A stretch of 59,480 bases of DNA from an uncultured Verrucomicrobiales bacterium (lineage in GTDB: Bacteria > Verrucomicrobiota > Verrucomicrobiia > Verrucomicrobiales > Akkermansiaceae). Shown here piece by piece: positions 55,273 through 59,480 of the stretch. A program made the translations under genes and the position numbers. Positions within the stretch are counted from its first letter, which is position 1; the number at the start of each line of letters is the position of its first letter. A model generated the notes under the pieces. It did no database searches, was not told where the DNA came from, and saw nothing but the letters and a program-made list of their open reading frames with translations. Location: positions 1 to 59,480 of the forward strand of contig CALDZJ010000057.1 in NCBI GenBank assembly GCA_937944055.1, read 5' to 3'.

Positions 55273-56106
55273 TCACTCCGCCAATCGCTCCAGCAAGCTC
55301 TTAACCAGCGGCATCATACGGATGATTTGCTGAGCTTGCTCGCTACGGGAACCCCGCTCCCGGCCAGCGAGGTGAAGCTCAAGAAAAGGAGAGAGCTCAC
55401 TGCGGAGTCTGACATTCCCCGCCCAGCCCTTTTGCTCCATCAGCTCCCTTAATGAAGCCTGCATCGCTGCCGGACCACTCAGCTCGGCCAGCTCACTCGC
55501 GCTCCCGCCACCACTGAGCTTCAGAAAACCAAGCATCTCCTCCTGATTCGTGCCGCAGCGCTCCCAAACCCAAGCAGGCAGATCATCATCATACAACGGA
55601 GGATAAAGCACAATGCGCACACCCAGCTTGCTCTGATGAGACGTAAGGTATTCCGCAAATCCGTATGCGAAAGCCAGCCCTGCACCATCTCCCGCCTGAG
55701 GAACCGCCAAAACAAAAGGCCTCTCTGATTCACGCTCCCCCGCCTTAATCCAGAGAGTAGGCCACAGGAGGCCAGCCGCCGAATCACTTTGGGATTTAAA
55801 GACTTCATAACCCAGATTCTCAGGACCAAAGGTCCCTAGGCTCATCGCGGCAACTTGCCGGAGCGCCTTCTGCCCAGCCTCCGTCCCCAGATCTCGCTCG
55901 CCAATCATACTCTGCGTCTTCTTTAAATAATCCTCCATCTCAGCAAGACTCACCTCTCCCACGATCGGCTCGCTCTCCTCCTGATCGGCATTAGCCCCAA
56001 GATACAGCGCGATACAGATCGAGAGAATCAGCAAGGCCGGAATCACGGCGATCGCCACTTTAATAGCACTCATCCGAGTGCCTTTCAGTTCAGGATGAGT
56101 GGTCAT
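55273..56106 (-). CDS. Membrane-anchored protein, possibly a degenerate M28-type peptidase
   Basis: 277 residues. One membrane segment near the N-terminus (AIKVAIAVIPALLILSICIALYLG), then a periplasmic domain. The order NLGYEVFKSQ, PTLWIKAGERESERPFVLAVPQAGDGAGLAFAYGFAEYLTS, VRIVLYPPLYDDDLP follows the M28 aminopeptidase core (bridged strand, zinc Asp loop, helix, strand), but the usual His and Asp ligands are missing, so it is probably inactive. It overlaps the lpxB stop by four bases and lies 48 bases before the ccsA-like gene. The M28 link is a weak pattern match. Confidence 0.6.
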   Translation of the reverse strand: MTTHPELKGTRMSAIKVAIAVIPALLILSICIALYLGANADQEESEPIVGEVSLAEMEDYLKKTQSMIGERDLGTEAGQKALRQVAAMSLGTFGPENLGYEVFKSQSDSAAGLLWPTLWIKAGERESERPFVLAVPQAGDGAGLAFAYGFAEYLTSHQSKLGVRIVLYPPLYDDDLPAWVWERCGTNQEEMLGFLKLSGGGSASELAELSGPAAMQASLRELMEQKGWAGNVRLRSELSPFLELHLAGRERGSRSEQAQQIIRMMPLVKSLLERLAE

Positions 56107-57272
56107 TTTGAAAGCAAAAGGGCGACTTCACGAGCCGCGCGTTGATGAGTCCCAGGTTCGCCAAGCCGAGAGGCCGCCTCGAGAAGCTCAGCCGATAAAT
56201 CCTCCCGCAATTGTAGATCTTTCAAATACCGCCCTAGCCACAAAGCCACCTCATAAGAATTCGCCTCAGATTGGATGAACTCCGGCACCACCTCACGCTC
56301 GGCGAGAATGTTAATGAGGCCGATGTACGGCAACTTAATGAGTTGGCGAGCCATCAGATAAGTCGGCCAAGCCACTTGATAAACAAGGCAATAAGGCATC
56401 CCATAATAAGCCGCCTCCAGAGTCGCCGTCCCGCTCGCCACCACCCCACAAGTCGCCTGCTGCATCAAAACCTGACTCCCACCATCTTGAATCTCGATCA
56501 GCCCCTCCGGTAGAGCGCTTTGCGCAAGCGCCGCCCGCATCACACGCCCCACTTTATCGCTCGCCGCCGCCGCCACGAAGCGCAGCTCAGACTTCTCGTC
56601 CAAAAAATCCACCAGCCGATGCACCGCCTCCAACATCATCGGAAAGAGCCGACTCACCTCACGACTTCTACTCCCTGGAAAAAGCCCCACCGTATTTGAA
56701 AGACGCGTTGAACCTCCCTCCCTCGTTAAATGCCCCGTCCCACCAATTCGCTTCTCCTCCAACTCATCCACCAAAGGGTGCCCCGCACAGCGACTCCGCA
56801 AGCCCGCCTCCTCAAACAAAGGCACCTCAAAAGGGAAGAGGCAAAGCATCAAGTCATGAGTCTTGGCGATTTGTGGAATGCGCCTCTTATTCCATGCCCA
56901 AACTTGCGGCGCAACATAGTGAACAATCCGAACCTCTGGCGCCCTCTCATGCACCTGCTTCGCCAAGCGGAGATTAAAACCCGGATAATCCACCAAAAGC
57001 AAAACATCCGGCTTCCAGTCCAACAGATCAGCGAGCGCCCGATCAAAGCGCTCCTTAAACCACCCATATCGACGCAGCACCTCCCACACACCCACCACCG
57101 CGGCATCATCCACCCAATCCTCCACAGCCCCATCTGCAAAAGCCGCCATCTCAGCCCCCCCCAGACCACGGAAAGAAACCTCCCCCCATTCACCCTGGAG
57201 GGCCTCCATTAACTCGGCCCCGTGCGTGTCTCCACTCACCTCACCGGCCACCACATAAACCGCTATACTCAT
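56103..57272 (-). CDS. lpxB: Lipid-A-disaccharide synthase
   Basis: A 389-residue inner-membrane-associated GT19 glycosyltransferase joining UDP-2,3-diacylglucosamine and lipid X to lipid A disaccharide. Marks are VVAGEVSGDTHGAELM, the membrane-side VVGVWEVLRRY, DYPGFNLRLAKQ, HYVAPQVWAWNKRRI and GLFPGSRSREVSRLFP, then SGTATLEAAYYGMPYCLVYQ. Length matches E. coli. Its presence shows a gram-negative outer membrane with lipid A. It is first of the minus-strand operon leading to heme genes and is divergent from the TPR gene. Confidence 0.96.
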   Translation of the reverse strand: MSIAVYVVAGEVSGDTHGAELMEALQGEWGEVSFRGLGGAEMAAFADGAVEDWVDDAAVVGVWEVLRRYGWFKERFDRALADLLDWKPDVLLLVDYPGFNLRLAKQVHERAPEVRIVHYVAPQVWAWNKRRIPQIAKTHDLMLCLFPFEVPLFEEAGLRSRCAGHPLVDELEEKRIGGTGHLTREGGSTRLSNTVGLFPGSRSREVSRLFPMMLEAVHRLVDFLDEKSELRFVAAAASDKVGRVMRAALAQSALPEGLIEIQDGGSQVLMQQATCGVVASGTATLEAAYYGMPYCLVYQVAWPTYLMARQLIKLPYIGLINILAEREVVPEFIQSEANSYEVALWLGRYLKDLQLREDLSAELLEAASRLGEPGTHQRAAREVALLLSK

Positions 57273-57381
57273 CGTCTGAGCGGATGCTACGTCAGATCAA
57301 GCTTTTGCCAAACTGCAAATCGCTTCACAAGGGCTTGCTTCTCTCTCCCCAAGGCGTTAATTCATCAAAACAAGTCGCACT

Positions 57382-58287
57382 ATGTCCGAAAAAAACGCTC
57401 CAAAGCCCGAATCTGGCCCCAGCCCCATCGGTGAGATTTCTCAAGAACCCTCAGCCTTTGAGTCCTTTCTCGATGCCAACCAAAAAAAACTGATCCTCAT
57501 CGGGATCCTCGCGATCCTCGGACTCATCGCCTACGTCATCTTCGATGGCCTCAGCAAACTTTCCGCCCAGAACGCCGCCGGTGAAGTCGCCGCCGCGCGC
57601 AGCATCCCAGAGCTCGATGCCGCCAGCAAAAATCACGAAGGATCAAATGCCGGAGGCAGCGCTCTTCTCCTCAAATCCCAACTCCTCTGGCGGGATCAAC
57701 AGCGCCAAGAAGCTGTCGAAGCCGTAGAAACATTCATCAGCTCCTACCCAGACCACCCTGCAATTGGCAACGCCCACGCCAGTCTCGGATCCTACAAACA
57801 ACAGATGGGGCAGATCGAAGAAGCCAAAACCGCCTTCCTAAAAGCCTCAGAAACGGAAGGATCATCCGCCAGCTCCCTCGCCCTCCTCTCCCTCGGCGAC
57901 CTCGCCCGCAGTGCCGGAAATGATGACGAAGCCAAAGCCCTCTACGACCGCATCATCAGCGAATATGAAGATCGCCACTTCCAAGTGAAATCAATGGCCC
58001 GTGATCGCCTAAAACTCATCGGAGTCGCCGCCCCCACCGAAAAGGCTCCTACTGCCACAGAGCCAAACACCCCTCAGAACACCCCCTCAGTCACCTCAAA
58101 ACCCCTCACCATCCCAGGCCTTCCACCCCTCACCACCCCGGGTCAAAAAACTGACGATGCCAAAGAAACCGATCCAAAAGAAGACGGAGAACTTGGTGAA
58201 CTCCCAGATCTAGAACTCCCAGAAAAATCACAAGGAAGCGAACCCGCAAAACAGCCCGCCCCCCCCACACCTGCACCCGCAGAATAA
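57382..58287 (+). CDS. Membrane-anchored TPR protein (YfgM-like)
   Basis: 301 residues. A short cytoplasmic head ends in FESFLDANQKK, followed by one membrane segment (LILIGILAILGLIAYVIFDGL), then a TPR-rich periplasmic domain (LLLKSQLLWRDQQRQEAVEAVETFISSYPDH; ASLGSYKQQMGQIEEAKTAFLKA; LALLSLGDLARSAGNDDEAKALYDRII). It ends in a Pro/Thr/Glu-rich disordered tail. The arrangement matches YfgM-type proteins that contact the translocon or BamB, but the Pro-rich tail is not typical. It precedes the bactofilin gene by 74 bases. Confidence 0.85.
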   Translation: MSEKNAPKPESGPSPIGEISQEPSAFESFLDANQKKLILIGILAILGLIAYVIFDGLSKLSAQNAAGEVAAARSIPELDAASKNHEGSNAGGSALLLKSQLLWRDQQRQEAVEAVETFISSYPDHPAIGNAHASLGSYKQQMGQIEEAKTAFLKASETEGSSASSLALLSLGDLARSAGNDDEAKALYDRIISEYEDRHFQVKSMARDRLKLIGVAAPTEKAPTATEPNTPQNTPSVTSKPLTIPGLPPLTTPGQKTDDAKETDPKEDGELGELPDLELPEKSQGSEPAKQPAPPTPAPAE

Positions 58288-58361
58288 CGCGAACTCCCTG
58301 AATTCATTCTTTCCTTATCCCGCATCCTGATCCAATAATCACCCAATAACCATTACCAACC

Positions 58362-58910
58362 GTGTTCGAAAAAATCATCAGCAAGTCTCCTGAAGACGCT
58401 CCAGCACCCCGTCAAGCCCCTCAAGCTCCAGCCGCCACCGCGGCCACCGATGCACCTGCCAAAGCAGCTCCATCTTCCAGCAGCTCCGCCGCCGGTGGAC
58501 AACGTAACATTCTCAGCAATGACGTTCACATCAAGGGATCCGTCCGCTTCACGAATGACCTCCTCGTCGACGGTCGCATCGAAGGCGAAATCAGCTCTGA
58601 TGGCGCCCTCACCGTCGCCGAAAATGCCCACATCAAGGCCGAGATCAGCACCAAATCAGTCGTCATCTACGGCAAAGTCCACGGGAACATCGTCTGCACC
58701 GACCGAGTCGAGATCAAAGCAAGCGCCGAAATGGTCGGCGACGTCAAAGCAGGCACCCTCTCCATCGAGCCCGGAGCCATCTTCGTCGGTAAATCAGAAG
58801 TTGGCACACCCTCCTCGGCTCCCAAAAAAGCCTCTCCCCAAGGAAACTCCAAAAAGCAACCCGCGAACAACCCCTCTCAAAAGGACGTTGCCAGCGCTTC
58901 TGCTTCCTAG
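58362..58910 (+). CDS. Bactofilin
   Basis: A 182-residue polymer-forming cytoskeletal protein starting at GTG (MFEKIISKSPED). A disordered Ala/Pro/Ser-rich head (about 10-48) leads to the DUF583 right-handed beta-helix: NDVHIKGSVRFTNDLLVDGRIEGEISSDGALTVAENAHIKAEI, then VIYGKVHGNIVCTDRVEIKASAEMVGDVKAGTLSIEPGAIFVGK. Bactofilins self-assemble without nucleotide and help shape the cell or localise enzymes. The tail is again disordered. A second gene, with a zinc ribbon, follows in the same direction. Confidence 0.94.
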   Translation: MFEKIISKSPEDAPAPRQAPQAPAATAATDAPAKAAPSSSSSAAGGQRNILSNDVHIKGSVRFTNDLLVDGRIEGEISSDGALTVAENAHIKAEISTKSVVIYGKVHGNIVCTDRVEIKASAEMVGDVKAGTLSIEPGAIFVGKSEVGTPSSAPKKASPQGNSKKQPANNPSQKDVASASAS

Positions 58911-58941
58911 GTCCCTCTAAGTCGTATTCCCTCGAACGACC

Positions 58942-59480
58942 TTGGCCTTCGGATTTTTCAAGAAAGACAAGAACACGGGACCCATCGAGGTCACTTGTCC
59001 TTTGTGCGAACATAGCCAGCAGGAATCTCCGCTGGCCGTCTCCTCCTATTGTAAAGGCTGCAAAGCATACCTCTCCTTCGAGAAAACTGGCGAAATCACG
59101 GCCCGGGCTCAAGCAAGCCCAGATCCCTTCGCCCATCGCCCCGCCCAGCCCAAAATCGACATCGAATACAAAGCACGCGAGGAAGCCCCCATCACTCCAG
59201 CCGCAAAAAAAGCAACACCTGCACCCGCAGTAACGAAACCTGCACCCGCAGCAACGAAACCTGCACCCGCCGCAACGAAACCTGCACCCGCCGCAACGAA
59301 ACCTGCACCCGCAGCAACGAAACCTGCACCCGCAGCACCCGCACCCGCAGCACCCGCACCCGCAGCAACGAAACCTGCACCCGCCGCACCCGCACCCGCA
59401 CCCGCCGCGCAAGAGCAGGAACAAGAGCAGGAACAGACCCAGGAAGACCTCCCTGAAATCAAGCCCCTCCTCGGCTCTGC
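58942..59480 (+). CDS. Zinc-ribbon protein with PAPA repeats, probably a bactofilin-type gene (3' truncated)
   Basis: The frame opens after a stop at 58918-58920 and stays open to the window end. The only plausible start is TTG at 58942 (MAFGFFKKDKNTGPIEV). A zinc ribbon follows with knuckles CPLC and CKGC (VTCPLCEHSQQ ... YCKGCKAYLSF), then a disordered region of KPAPAAT repeats and a Gln/Glu-rich stretch. Zinc ribbon plus linker before a bactofilin domain is an arrangement I recall from Verrucomicrobia, and a bactofilin is directly upstream; the domain itself, if present, lies beyond the window. Confidence 0.7.
   Translation, partial: MAFGFFKKDKNTGPIEVTCPLCEHSQQESPLAVSSYCKGCKAYLSFEKTGEITARAQASPDPFAHRPAQPKIDIEYKAREEAPITPAAKKATPAPAVTKPAPAATKPAPAATKPAPAATKPAPAATKPAPAAPAPAAPAPAATKPAPAAPAPAPAAQEQEQEQEQTQEDLPEIKPLLGS
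59215..59403 (+). repeat. 21-base tandem repeat encoding KPAPAAT
   Basis: The unit is AAACCTGCACCCGCAGCAACG with small changes (GCA/GCC). It repeats about six times, then shorter GCACCCGCA units continue. All are in the frame of the zinc-ribbon protein, so it is a protein linker. The opposite strand also has open frames here, which are only shadows. Confidence 0.85.

Noticed and set aside
59215-59403. CRISPR-like array
   Set aside because: The units are contiguous 21-base codon repeats with no spacers and are in frame with a protein.
59192-59424. Minus-strand open frames rich in Arg/Val or Cys/Gly repeats
   Set aside because: They are antisense readings of the KPAPAAT repeat and have no support of their own.

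Overview
The window comes from a Verrucomicrobiota chromosome, most likely order Verrucomicrobiales and related to Akkermansia. The main evidence is a complete five-gene locus with the order and architecture of Akkermansia Amuc_1102 to Amuc_1098 (39.9-32.6 kb, minus strand), a Verru_Chthon cassette protein A (13.9-17.6 kb), a kexin-like protease with a P-domain, and many secreted proteins ending in DGDG-type calcium motifs. Gene density is very high and no stretch above 300 bases lacks a gene. I saw no tRNA, rRNA, CRISPR array, prophage or insertion sequence. The window looks like core chromosome. Almost none of the start codons has a Shine-Dalgarno sequence.

The most interesting locus is at 962-1660. 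A secreted SHD1-thioredoxin fusion reads through an in-frame TGA placed exactly at the first cysteine of its W-C-G-P-C redox motif. The thioredoxin frame is intact for 103 codons after the TGA, and a SECIS-like hairpin follows it directly. I read it as a selenocysteine protein (Sec129-Gly-Pro-Cys132). Elsewhere in the window TGA is a normal stop. mnmH (tRNA 2-selenouridine synthase, 11.9-13.0 kb) independently implies selenophosphate metabolism in this organism.

Layout: 0-3.8 kb, SDR/DUF2867 tail, selenoprotein, S9 peptidase; 3.9-6.4 kb, ftsK (minus); 6.5-13.0 kb, a plus-strand run of manA, a DEDDh exonuclease lacking any normal start codon, aroB, an MBL hydrolase, a stand-alone SecD-P1-like protein, an M23 peptidase, RidA and mnmH; 13.0-24.6 kb, secreted proteins, gyrBA with a perfect palindrome beside the gyrB start, a zinc-ribbon membrane protein and rnd; 24.7-29.9 kb, two large secreted proteins; 30.0-32.5 kb, coaE-rho with a histone-H1-like Rho tail; 32.6-39.9 kb, the pilus-like operon; 40.0-50.5 kb, aroD, dinG, a membrane-anchored LTxxQ-like protein, an M3 oligopeptidase, prfC, an RDD protein, a kinase-like protein and a WRN-type exonuclease; 50.6-57.3 kb, a minus-strand operon running lpxB, M28-like protein, ccsA-like, hemA, hemC, cobA-hemD, SUI1; 57.4-59.5 kb, a TPR membrane protein, a bactofilin and the start of a zinc-ribbon protein that leaves the window.

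The plus strand is visibly C/T-rich whichever strand is coding, which shapes codon use (CTC, GCC and ACC dominate plus-strand genes) and suggests that the minus strand is the leading strand here.
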